Assembly: GCA_959021945.1 (NCBI GenBank)
Contig: CAUEYG010000134.1
Location: 1-5,585 of the forward strand
DNA length: 5,585 nt
Origin: an uncultured Eubacteriales bacterium
GTDB lineage: Bacteria > Bacillota > Clostridia > Peptostreptococcales > Anaerovoracaceae
Reading direction: 5' to 3'
A model generated the notes under the pieces. That model was given only the letters and a program-made list of their open reading frames with translations. It was not told the origin of the DNA and searched no databases. Position numbers and translations under genes: made by a program. Below, piece by piece: positions 1-5,315 of the stretch. Positions within the stretch are counted from its first letter, which is position 1, and every line of letters starts with the position of its first letter.

Positions 1-74
1 CTACTCTAGCACTCCTTTCCTTCCTTGCATAGGTGCTTTCTATCCTACGCTTACCAACATTTGTAAAAAAGGTA
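1..74. other. Gene-free left edge
   Basis: I see no open reading frame or RNA gene here. The short string AGGTGCTTTCTAT at 31-43 resembles the end of the downstream repeat unit (AGGCGCTTTCCTAT at 271-284), so this may be the eroded end of a third repeat copy that began before the window. The nature of the upstream gene cannot be told from this window. Confidence 0.4.
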
Positions 75-154
75 TAACAAAAGAGGAAATGACGGAATCA
101 AGGCTTCCTATTTCCCATGTCGTCCCCCAAGGGCGACGCTTCGCAAGGTACTTT
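75..154. repeat. Structured direct repeat, copy 1
   Basis: This 80-bp unit begins TAACAAAAGAGGAAATGACG and recurs exactly 125 bp downstream with about seven differences, all of them transitions. It holds two internal inverted repeats: GGAAAT (85-90) with ATTTCC (110-115), and 119-125 with 131-137 around a CCCAA loop. In the second hairpin, T123 still pairs as a G-T wobble where copy 2 has C. Preserved pairing despite base change suggests it acts as folded RNA or as a palindromic DNA element. No coding potential is visible. It could be a REP-like or short miniature element; the family is not recognised. Confidence 0.75.
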
Positions 155-208
155 TGTTGCTATTCCGTCACTATCGATGAATCGATAGTTCCTGCATAGT
201 AACAAAAG
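151..208. repeat. Long inverted repeat between the two direct repeats
   Basis: CTTTTGTTGCTAT (151-163) pairs with ATAGTAACAAAAG (196-208) over 13 positions with one G-T pair. Inside lies an asymmetric-sequence internal loop (164-170 and 189-195) and then a perfect 8-bp stem CTATCGAT (171-178) with ATCGATAG (181-188) around GA. The left arm is the end of repeat copy 1 and the right arm is the start of copy 2, so the hairpin links the two copies. In addition ATTCCGTCA (162-170) is the exact reverse complement of TGACGGAAT found in both copies (90-98 and 215-223), giving alternative pairings. Confidence 0.65.
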
Positions 209-279
209 AGGAAATGACGGAATCAGGGCTTCCTATTTCCTATGTCGCCCCCCAAGGGCGACGCTTCGTGAGGCGCTTT
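200..279. repeat. Structured direct repeat, copy 2
   Basis: This is the second copy of the 80-bp unit. Its hairpins are perfect: AGGAAAT (209-215) pairs with ATTTCCT (235-241), and GTCGCCC (244-250) pairs with GGGCGAC (256-262) around CCCAA. A third weak stem, CGCTT (262-266) with AGGCG (271-275), includes one G-T pair and is poorly kept in copy 1. The copy ends about 12 bp before the strong terminator at 291-336, so any transcript coming in from the left would carry both copies in its 3' end. Confidence 0.75.
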
Positions 280-290
280 CCTATGTTATA

Positions 291-336
291 AAAAGGCAGC
301 AGTATTGTTTGAAAGCAAATAATACTGCTGCTTTTT
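291..336. terminator. Strong rho-independent terminator, likely bidirectional
   Basis: A 16-bp stem joins 296-311 with 316-331 (starting GCAGCAGTATT and ending AATACTGCTGC, one G-T pair inside) around a 4-base loop. It is flanked by four A's on the left and five T's on the right, which extend the pairing and provide a U-tract in either direction. It ends whatever transcription enters from the left and insulates the SRP RNA promoter that begins about 70 bp later. Confidence 0.92.
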
Positions 337-403
337 AAGTCAAGGCTGCGATTTCGCAAACAACACAAAAGGGGATGATTTCCTTGACCCCGGAATTTAG
401 CAC

Positions 404-432
404 TTGACTACAGTCTGAAAAAATCATATAAT
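404..432 (+). promoter_or_regulatory. Promoter of the SRP RNA (vegetative sigma factor type)
   Basis: TTGACT (404-409) and TATAAT (427-432) are separated by 17 bp, one mismatch from the sigma-70/sigma-A consensus. The predicted start is near 439-441, which coincides with the beginning of the extended terminal helix of the SRP RNA. Such a strong promoter suits a highly expressed structural RNA. It may also supply dnaX, ybaB and recR by read-through, because no other good promoter is seen before dnaX. Confidence 0.88.
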
Positions 433-460
433 TGTAAGGCATGAAAATTGCCTTTTGAAA

Positions 461-588
461 GCTCCGTCTGGTATGGTCTGGGTCCTGCGCAATAAGACTC
501 CGTGAACCTTGTCAGGTCCGGAAGGAAGCAGCAATAAGCGGAAGCTCTTATGTGCCGCAGATAAGCCTTTGCCAGCGCCTTGCGGAGC
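461..588 (+). ncRNA. ffs: Signal recognition particle RNA, small (4.5S) type
   Basis: This RNA is the scaffold of the bacterial signal recognition particle; it binds Ffh and helps dock ribosomes making membrane proteins to FtsY. The universally conserved apical domain is clear: GTCAGGTCCGGAAGGAAGCA at 511-530, with the GGAA tetraloop at 520-523, preceded by GTGAACC (502-508) and GGTCCTGCGCAA (481-492). The ends GCTCCG (461-466) and CGGAGC (583-588) pair. Pairing continues outwards to 445-466 with 583-604, with one mismatch, so the primary transcript probably spans about 440-611; mature ends are not certain. There is no room for an Alu domain between the promoter and the helix, so this is the small form, unlike the large scRNA of B. 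subtilis. It sits directly before dnaX, as in many Firmicutes. Confidence 0.95.
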
Positions 589-611
589 TCTCAAAGGGCA
601 ATTTCTTTTTT
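565..611 (+). terminator. Possible leaky terminator at the 3' end of the SRP RNA
   Basis: The 3' strand of the SRP terminal helix (583-604) runs straight into TTTCTTTTTT (602-611). Alternatively a local hairpin can form: GCCTTTG (565-571) with CAAAGGGC (592-599), with a small inner stem, placed just before the T-run. Either fold could end ffs transcription. dnaX starts only about 20 bp later without its own visible promoter, so termination is probably partial. The hairpin choice is inference. Confidence 0.5.
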
Positions 612-617
612 GGATAA

Positions 618-624
618 AGAGAGG
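618..624 (+). promoter_or_regulatory. Ribosome binding site that fixes the dnaX start
   Basis: AGAGAGG lies six bases before ATG 631. The protein from this ATG begins MYTALYRAYRP, the usual conserved N-terminus of Firmicute DnaX. This rejects the longer in-frame TTG start at 580, which lies inside the SRP RNA helix and has no such site. Confidence 0.75.
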
Positions 625-630
625 ACGGAT

Positions 631-2181
631 ATGTATACTGCCTTGTACAGGGCCTACAGGCCGGAGATCTTTGATGAGATACTAGGCCAGGGCCATATTA
701 TAAAAATACTAAAAAACCAGCTGGCGACAGACACAGTGAGCCATGCCTATCTGTTCTGCGGCACCAGAGGAACAGGGAAAACCACCACTGCCAGAATTCT
801 GGCAAAAGGAGTAAACTGCACCTCAGAAGGTCAAAGGCCCTGCGGTACATGCGCCAACTGCATGGCTATTAAAGAAGGCTCTTTCATGGATGTCATTGAA
901 ATTGACGCAGCATCCAACAATGGTGTGGAAAATATAAGAGAGCTGCGGGAAAGCGTCAAATATCCTCCGGCAGTAGGGCGCAAAAAGGTCTATATTGTAG
1001 ATGAAGTGCACATGCTTTCTACAGGAGCCTTTAATGCACTTTTAAAAACACTAGAAGAGCCGCCGGAAAACGTCATGTTCATTCTGGCAACAACAGAGCC
1101 TCAGAAACTTCCGGCAACGATTTTATCCAGGTGCATGCGGCTGGATTTTAAGAGAGTGCCCGAAGAAACCCTTGCCAAAGGGATGGCGGATATTTGTCAG
1201 CAAAAAGGAATCGAAGTTTCCCAAGGAGCCCTGCGTTTGATTGCTGCAAACGCAGACGGGTCCGTGAGGGATGGGCTCAGTATTTTGGATCAGTGCATTT
1301 CCGGAGGACAGCGCAATGTTGAGCGCAGCGATGTGCTGGAATTTCTGGGAACTGCAGGAGAAGAAGTCTTTCTGGATTTGACAGATAAAATTTCTCTGCA
1401 GCAGCCTTCCGAGGCCCTTTTGACTCTGGAACACATCCTGGCAGACGGAAAAGATGTGCGTCAGTTTATGAAGGACTGGCTGTCTCATTACCGTAACCTG
1501 CTCATAACAAAGTTCATTAAAAATCCAGAGGATATGCTCAATTTGTCTCCTGAAAATGTAGAGAGAATCAGAAGGCAGAGCGATATTTTGGATTTAGCTG
1601 ATATTAACAATGCCATTATTGAGCTTTCAAGAACCATGTCTGAGGCCAAATGGTCCACCCAGCCCAGGATCCTCCTGGAGCTATGCATGGTGAAAATGGC
1701 TACCGGACTTATGGATCCGGCCAGCGTCCCTGTTCGTGCCAGCGCGCCGCGGCCTGTGAAAAACACTGCCGCACCTTTAAAAACAGAAATAGCGTCATCA
1801 GAAAAAAAGTCAGAACCCGAGACAGACACTGAGGCAGGGCCAATGCCGGAAAAAAGTTTTGACTACGATACACTTTGGCATGCGATCTTTGAAGAGGCGG
1901 AGGCCTCCCGGGGAAGTTTTAACTTGATTCGCAGCGGCACAAAGTTGATAGAAATTACAGAGGACTATTTTTCCTTAACTGCCTCTAACGCTGCAGTGGC
2001 AGGTTATGTAGAAAATAACAAACAGGTTTTGGAAGACCTGATGGAAAAACACACAGGAAAGCGCCGCGGACTCAGATGCGGTACGGAAGATGATGGACAT
2101 AGCTGCGGCAGTGCCGGTCATACAGAAAAGTTAGCACGGGCGGCAGAGAATAAGCTTGGTTTAAATATTGAAGTTGAATAA
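631..2181 (+). CDS. dnaX: DNA polymerase III subunit tau (gamma/tau), clamp loader ATPase
   Basis: DnaX is the ATPase of the replicative clamp loader, which opens and places the beta sliding clamp on primed DNA; tau also tethers polymerase and helicase. From ATG 631 the product has 516 residues, normal to slightly short for Firmicutes. The AAA+ core is intact: Walker A GTRGTGKT (44-51), zinc-binding cysteines C63, C71, C74 and C77, Walker B with D124-E125 in YIVDEVHM, and the SRC arginine finger motif (166-168). The collar domain III runs to about residue 365, followed by a low-complexity linker rich in A, P, E and K (about 367-410) and a C-terminal tau-type domain. The tail after about residue 485 is weakly conserved. 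The ORF is undisrupted. Within the linker are in-frame slippery heptamers (1776-1782 and 1803-1809) that could give a shorter gamma-like form. The ybaB ribosome binding site overlaps the stop codon. Confidence 0.97.
   Translation: MYTALYRAYRPEIFDEILGQGHIIKILKNQLATDTVSHAYLFCGTRGTGKTTTARILAKGVNCTSEGQRPCGTCANCMAIKEGSFMDVIEIDAASNNGVENIRELRESVKYPPAVGRKKVYIVDEVHMLSTGAFNALLKTLEEPPENVMFILATTEPQKLPATILSRCMRLDFKRVPEETLAKGMADICQQKGIEVSQGALRLIAANADGSVRDGLSILDQCISGGQRNVERSDVLEFLGTAGEEVFLDLTDKISLQQPSEALLTLEHILADGKDVRQFMKDWLSHYRNLLITKFIKNPEDMLNLSPENVERIRRQSDILDLADINNAIIELSRTMSEAKWSTQPRILLELCMVKMATGLMDPASVPVRASAPRPVKNTAAPLKTEIASSEKKSEPETDTEAGPMPEKSFDYDTLWHAIFEEAEASRGSFNLIRSGTKLIEITEDYFSLTASNAAVAGYVENNKQVLEDLMEKHTGKRRGLRCGTEDDGHSCGSAGHTEKLARAAENKLGLNIEVE
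1776..1832 (+). promoter_or_regulatory. Candidate -1 frameshift (or transcript slippage) site in dnaX
   Basis: The zero-frame codons GAA AAA AAG at 1801-1809 contain A AAA AAG (1803-1809), identical to the slippery heptamer of E. coli dnaX. A second heptamer of X XXY YYZ form, T TTA AAA, sits in frame at 1776-1782. Slippage at either by -1 leads to the same TGA at 1830-1832. From the A AAA AAG site the product would be about 400 residues, ending VRTRDRH. This point is just after the collar domain, which is where gamma ends in E. coli. I do not see the upstream Shine-Dalgarno-like stimulator, and downstream pairing is weak (TCAG 1810-1813 with CTGA 1829-1832), so efficiency is uncertain. Confidence 0.45.
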
Positions 2182-2192
2182 AGGAGATCGTC

Positions 2193-2546
2193 ATGGGAAA
2201 AGGAATGAGAGCCGGCAAGAAACCTAAGGCTGGCGGTATGGGAAATATGCAAAAGCAAATGCAGCAGATGCAGGCTATGCAGAGAAAAATGGATGAGCTG
2301 CAAAATGAGATTGACCAGATGGAAACCACGGCCACCTCTGGGGGAGGAGCCGTAACAGTCGTTGTAACTGGTAAAAAAGAAATAAAAAATATTGAGATAA
2401 AGCCGGAAGTGGTAGACCCGGATGACATTGAGATGCTGCAGGATCTCATTATGGTAGCTGCCAACGAGGCCCTGCGTCAGATGGAAGAAATTTCACAAAA
2501 TGAGATGAACAAACTGACCGGCAGCTTGGGAATACCAGGGCTGTAA
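2193..2546 (+). CDS. ybaB: YbaB/EbfC family nucleoid-associated protein
   Basis: The family consists of small homodimeric DNA-binding proteins that coat the nucleoid and is nearly always encoded between dnaX and recR. The 117-residue product has a basic, glycine-rich N-terminal extension (1-17), a methionine- and glutamine-rich amphipathic helix (about 18-46) containing repeated MQ, a central beta region with GGGAVTVVVTGKKEI (50-64), the conserved acidic PEVVDPDDIEMLQDL segment (71-85), and a C-terminal helix with the AANEAL motif (89-94). It ends GIPGL. The start at 2193 is supported by AAGGAG (2181-2186), six bases upstream and overlapping the dnaX stop. Known members are typically about 100-115 residues, so the length is normal. 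The name ebfC is also used, and yaaK in B. subtilis. Confidence 0.95.
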   Translation: MGKGMRAGKKPKAGGMGNMQKQMQQMQAMQRKMDELQNEIDQMETTATSGGGAVTVVVTGKKEIKNIEIKPEVVDPDDIEMLQDLIMVAANEALRQMEEISQNEMNKLTGSLGIPGL

Positions 2547-2549
2547 ACG

Positions 2550-3149
2550 ATGAAGTACTATGCGAAACCGCTGAGCAAGCTGATTACAGAGCTTTCCAGA
2601 CTGCCTGGAATCGGCGGAAAGACGGCTCAGAGGCTGGCGTTTCATATCCTTTCCATGGGAGAAAAGGAAGCCTTAGCCCTGTCAGATGCCATTGTTGACG
2701 CCAAGCATAATATGAAATACTGTTCTGTATGCGGCAATCTGACAGATACAGACCCCTGTGCTATTTGCTCTGATCCTGCCCGGGACAAAAGCGTGATTTG
2801 TGTAGTGGAAACACCCAAAGACGTTGTGGCCATGGAACGGATTAAGGAATACGAAGGGCTTTATCATGTCCTGCATGGGGCTATTTCGCCCATGGAGGGA
2901 GTGGGTCCGGAAGACATTAACTTGAAGCAGCTGATCATCAGATTGCAGCAGGAAGATGTCCAAGAAGTGATTTTAGCCACAAACCCCAATATAGAAGGGG
3001 AAGCCACGGCCATGTATATCGCTCGTCTTATAAAGCCGTCAGGCATTAAAGTGTCCAGAATTGCCCACGGTATCCCGGTAGGCGGTGATTTGGAATATGC
3101 AGATGAAGTGACCCTGTTAAAAGCAGTGGAAGGCCGCAGAGAATTATAA
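2550..3149 (+). CDS. recR: Recombination mediator protein RecR
   Basis: RecR works with RecO and RecF to load RecA on single-stranded gaps during recombinational DNA repair; it forms ring-like tetramers that clamp DNA. The 199-residue length is typical. Domains in order: N-terminal helix-hairpin-helix with LPGIGGKTAQRLAF (18-31); a four-cysteine zinc finger at C58, C61, C70 and C73; a Toprim domain from about residue 81, with E87 in VVETPKD and the NPNIEGEATA segment (145-154); and the C-terminal HGIPVGGDLEYADEVTL motif (173-189). It starts three bases after the ybaB stop and has no clear ribosome binding site of its own (only AGGG at 2537-2540), so translation is probably coupled to ybaB. 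A terminator follows 15 bp after the stop. Confidence 0.97.
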   Translation: MKYYAKPLSKLITELSRLPGIGGKTAQRLAFHILSMGEKEALALSDAIVDAKHNMKYCSVCGNLTDTDPCAICSDPARDKSVICVVETPKDVVAMERIKEYEGLYHVLHGAISPMEGVGPEDINLKQLIIRLQQEDVQEVILATNPNIEGEATAMYIARLIKPSGIKVSRIAHGIPVGGDLEYADEVTLLKAVEGRREL

Positions 3150-3164
3150 GATCGTTTGTTTAAG

Positions 3165-3194
3165 AGACTTGTTCCTAAGGAACAGGTTTTTTTT
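3165..3194 (+). terminator. Rho-independent terminator after recR
   Basis: A 9-bp stem, 3167-3175 with 3179-3187 (core GTTCC/GGAAC, one G-T pair), closes a three-base TAA loop and is followed by eight T's (3187-3194). It ends the ffs-dnaX-ybaB-recR transcript and separates it from bofA. Confidence 0.9.
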
Positions 3195-3251
3195 ATGTTT
3201 GTCCCGCATAGCCTGTAACATGGCAAGTGAAGAAAAAAGAAGGAGGGTATT

Positions 3252-3521
3252 ATGAGCTTTGGATTAGAAGCCGGAATTTTTGTGGCCTATGCAGCGGGCC
3301 TTTTTTTGATATATGTGTTGGGTAAATTGTTGATTGTCCCCCTCAAATGGGCGGGGCGTCTATTGATCAATAGCATCCTTGGCGGTCTTGCTGTTATTGT
3401 AATTAATCTCATAGGAGGATACTGGGGAATTTTCCTGCCCTTAAATCTGCTGACGGCTGTGATTACAGGGCTTTTGGGGATTCCGGGAGCCATATGTCTG
3501 CTGCTGTTTTTTAATCTATAA
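3252..3521 (+). CDS. bofA: BofA family protein (pro-sigma-K processing inhibitor homologue)
   Basis: In B. subtilis BofA is an integral membrane protein that, with SpoIVFA, holds the intramembrane protease SpoIVFB inactive until sigma-K is to be released late in sporulation. This 89-residue product is the usual size. It has an N-terminal hydrophobic segment (about 7-29), a second one (about 40-56) with NSILGG leading to NLIGG, and a C-terminal hydrophobic segment (about 62-88) with the family signature PLNLLTAVITGLLGIPGA (63-80). The start has GGAGGG (3242-3247) four bases upstream. Its place after recR is the same as in B. subtilis, except that yaaL is absent. Presence supports an endospore-forming ancestry, but does not prove that this organism sporulates. 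No clear promoter is visible between the recR terminator and the gene. Confidence 0.88.
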   Translation: MSFGLEAGIFVAYAAGLFLIYVLGKLLIVPLKWAGRLLINSILGGLAVIVINLIGGYWGIFLPLNLLTAVITGLLGIPGAICLLLFFNL

Positions 3522-3574
3522 TATCTTAAAAATAAGAACTCAAAAAATCATAAATGAGAAAATTCTCAGAATTA

Positions 3575-3603
3575 TTGACATTTTGCGTCAAGTGTGAAAA
3601 AAT
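3575..3603 (+). promoter_or_regulatory. Probable promoter of the permease gene
   Basis: A perfect -35 box TTGACA (3575-3580) is followed after 17 bp by AAAAAT (3598-3603), a weak -10 (4 of 6). The -35 lies in a small dyad, TTGAC (3575-3579) with GTCAA (3587-3591), and just upstream is the palindrome TGAGAA-AA-TTCTCA (3555-3568). A strong -35 with a poor -10 and overlapping dyads suggests a regulated promoter. The stretch from 3522 to 3722 contains no gene and no obvious terminator for bofA. Confidence 0.5.
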
Positions 3604-3609
3604 AGATTT

Positions 3610-3682
3610 GTCCGGTAGAAAACTGAAAATTTAGAATTACCTTTTTCCCTTGGAAAGGAATTGTCAGTGGACGAAAACGGAC
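3610..3682 (+). promoter_or_regulatory. Nested stem-loop in the permease 5' leader
   Basis: Three stems nest: GTCCG (3610-3614) with CGGAC (3678-3682); ACTGA (3622-3626) with TCAGT (3664-3668); and AATT-A-CCTTT (3635-3644, one bulged A) with AAAGGAATT (3654-3662), closing a 9-base loop. Internal loops lie between the stems. The arrangement lies between the probable promoter and the start codon and could be a cis-acting RNA for the amino acid permease. I cannot match it to a known riboswitch class, and no alternative terminator is seen next to it. Confidence 0.4.
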
Positions 3683-3691
3683 TAAGCTAAT

Positions 3692-3706
3692 CATATTTTA
3701 AATATG
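3692..3706. repeat. 15-bp palindrome next to the permease ribosome binding site
   Basis: CATATTT (3692-3698) and AAATATG (3700-3706) are perfect reverse complements around a single T. This lies four bases before the ribosome binding site AAGGAGG (3711-3717). It may be a repressor site in DNA or a weak hairpin affecting translation; AT-rich palindromes of this size also occur by chance. Confidence 0.4.
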
Positions 3707-3722
3707 TGAGAAGGAGGCAAAA

Positions 3723-5282
3723 ATGTCAGAAGAAAGAAAAGTAGTTCAGGCTTCCGAGGAGCCGCAAGAACTAAAACGAGGTATTAAAGGTTGGCAGGTA
3801 GCTTTCATTGGACTTGGAGGCGTAATCGGTTCCTGCTATTTTCTGGGCGTAGGATCTTGTATTCAGATGATGGGTCCTATTGCATTAGTAGCGTTCGCAA
3901 TAGTGGGCGTTATTGTATTTGGTACCATGATCTCCTATGCGGAATTACTTGTAAATCTGCCGAGAAAAGGTTCGTTCGTTGCATACACTAACGAATTTTT
4001 AGGTTCCACAGTATCTGTGGGCATGGGCTGGTCCTTTTGGATTAACTGGTGCTGCTATGTACCTTCGGAAGCAATTGCAGTATCCAGCGTACTTTGCAGT
4101 TTGACAGGAAACCACAGTCCGATTGCATATGTGGCCTTTGCTTTAGGCGCATTAGCAGCCTTGACCATCATTAATCTGTGCGCGGTAGATATCTTTGCTA
4201 AGATCGAATCCGGGCTTGCCATTACTAAGGTTATCGTAATTATTGTATTTATTATTCTTGCGTTTGGTATTTGGGTAGGCTTATGGGGATCTCCGGGAGC
4301 AAACCTTACCGGTGTTGTAGAAGATGGATTTAAAGGCATTGGCGTAAACTTTGACAGCGGTTATGGATTTATGCATGACTTATTCCCGAATGGATTTGGT
4401 ATCGTGGCCGTTTGTATGGTAGTAGTACTGGTAACTTTCCAGGGTACAGAAATCGTTGGTCTGGCAGCTGCCGAATCTCAGGATCCGGACAAATCCGTTC
4501 CAAGAGCCTGCAGAAGTGTTACATATCGTATTGTTGGACTGTATCTAGTACCGATCTTATTAGCGATTTTAGTTTACCCAACTGCAATGGGTACAGATGA
4601 GACTCCGATCTTTGCTGATATTTTAAACTCATACGGACTTAATGTATTCGGCTTTATCATGAGTGCCATCGTTCTAGTTGCCGCATTCAGCTGTGCTAAT
4701 ACAGGGTTCTATGGAACAGTAAGATGTATGTACGGTCTTTCCGTTGAAGGCCTTGCTCCAAAGTTCCTTTCAAAGCTGAGCAAAGATGCAAGCCCGAGAA
4801 ACGCTGTATTGCTTACATTAGGTGTTATGTGGATTGTTCTGATTATCGGACTGGTGTCCGAATTAACAGGAGCCCTTTCTAACTTATATGGACAGTTACT
4901 GTCATTGTCAGGATTTACAGGAACATTAGCCTGGGTTGGAATTATTGCTTCACAAAAGAGATTCAGAGTAAGGCTAAAGCAGCACGGATATGAACCGGAC
5001 AGCATGCTGAAGGCGAAAGTTTCATCGGCATTGTCATGGGTTCCATGGTTTGCTATTGTATGCCAGTTGGCATCTCTGCTGATGCTCGCTTTTGGAGATT
5101 ATCTGGATCCAGAAGGAAATGGAGCAGGAAATATCGTAACATTCTGCATTGGCGCCAGTGCAGTTGTTATCCCAATGATCGTATATAAGATTGTTAGTGC
5201 TACAGGAAAGACAAGGACGATCAATTCACTGGGAAGCGATGAAAAAACCTTTGACGAAATGTATCCTGATCTTACGAAATAA
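3723..5282 (+). CDS. Amino acid permease, APC superfamily (AAT-like)
   Basis: This is a cytoplasmic-membrane secondary transporter expected to import an amino acid by ion symport; the substrate cannot be read from sequence. The 519-residue product has a charged cytoplasmic N-terminus (1-24), then about twelve hydrophobic segments, estimated at 27-47, 51-72, 97-122, 132-153, 162-186, 223-249, 267-287, 307-330, 360-380, 386-410, 436-457 and 470-490. The first contains the glycine-rich GLGGVIGSCYFLGVG (30-44), the unwound substrate-site helix of this superfamily. FQGTEIVGLAAAESQDPDKS (239-258) matches the AAT-type motif after TM6. The polar loop QKRFRVRLKQHGYEP (411-425) also fits AAT permeases. 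The start has AAGGAGG (3711-3717). A second transporter gene follows with its own promoter. Catabolic or uptake role for amino acids in a fermenter is inference. Confidence 0.9.
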   Translation: MSEERKVVQASEEPQELKRGIKGWQVAFIGLGGVIGSCYFLGVGSCIQMMGPIALVAFAIVGVIVFGTMISYAELLVNLPRKGSFVAYTNEFLGSTVSVGMGWSFWINWCCYVPSEAIAVSSVLCSLTGNHSPIAYVAFALGALAALTIINLCAVDIFAKIESGLAITKVIVIIVFIILAFGIWVGLWGSPGANLTGVVEDGFKGIGVNFDSGYGFMHDLFPNGFGIVAVCMVVVLVTFQGTEIVGLAAAESQDPDKSVPRACRSVTYRIVGLYLVPILLAILVYPTAMGTDETPIFADILNSYGLNVFGFIMSAIVLVAAFSCANTGFYGTVRCMYGLSVEGLAPKFLSKLSKDASPRNAVLLTLGVMWIVLIIGLVSELTGALSNLYGQLLSLSGFTGTLAWVGIIASQKRFRVRLKQHGYEPDSMLKAKVSSALSWVPWFAIVCQLASLLMLAFGDYLDPEGNGAGNIVTFCIGASAVVIPMIVYKIVSATGKTRTINSLGSDEKTFDEMYPDLTK

Positions 5283-5315
5283 CGGGCAGTTATTGACAAG
5301 GGCGTAAGAGAATGG

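Noticed and set aside
51..78. Possible promoter TTACCA-N16-TATAAC before repeat copy 1
   Set aside because: The -35 matches only 4 of 6 and the region is AT-rich; too weak to list as a feature, though it would fit a small RNA from the repeat region.
75..279. CRISPR array or tRNA genes in the repeat region
   Set aside because: There are only two long, diverged copies with internal hairpins, unlike short identical CRISPR repeats, and no tRNA cloverleaf or T-arm motif was found.
580..630. In-frame TTG start extending DnaX by 17 residues
   Set aside because: It lies within the 3' strand of the SRP RNA terminal helix and has no ribosome binding site; ATG 631 has one and gives the conserved DnaX N-terminus.
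1123..1829. Two antisense open frames inside dnaX (121 and 113 codons)
   Set aside because: They lie opposite a clearly conserved gene, show no recognisable domain, and have no supporting signals; they are shadows of the coding strand.
2040..2181. Frameshift near the dnaX 3' end suggested by an unusual Gly/Cys/His-rich tail
   Set aside because: The frame recovers a plausible C-terminus (KLARAAENKLGLNIEVE) without any break, and this region is variable among DnaX proteins.
2072..2464. Antisense open frame of 130 codons across dnaX and ybaB
   Set aside because: Its low-complexity Cys/Ile/Ser-rich product reflects the complement of Met/Gln codons in ybaB.
3207..3214. Sigma-E-like -10 (CATAGCCT) before bofA
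   Set aside because: Only 6 of 8 positions match and the region where the -35 should be is the terminator T-run.
2864..3226. Antisense open frame of 120 codons opposite recR
   Set aside because: It is opposite conserved RecR codons and would begin beyond the recR terminator without promoter or ribosome binding site.
3610..3682. Known riboswitch (lysine, glycine, SAM, guanidine-II, glutamine) in the permease leader
   Set aside because: None of the conserved core strings of these classes could be placed in the nested stems; the ACGA at 3671-3674 is not in a hairpin loop as guanidine-II needs.
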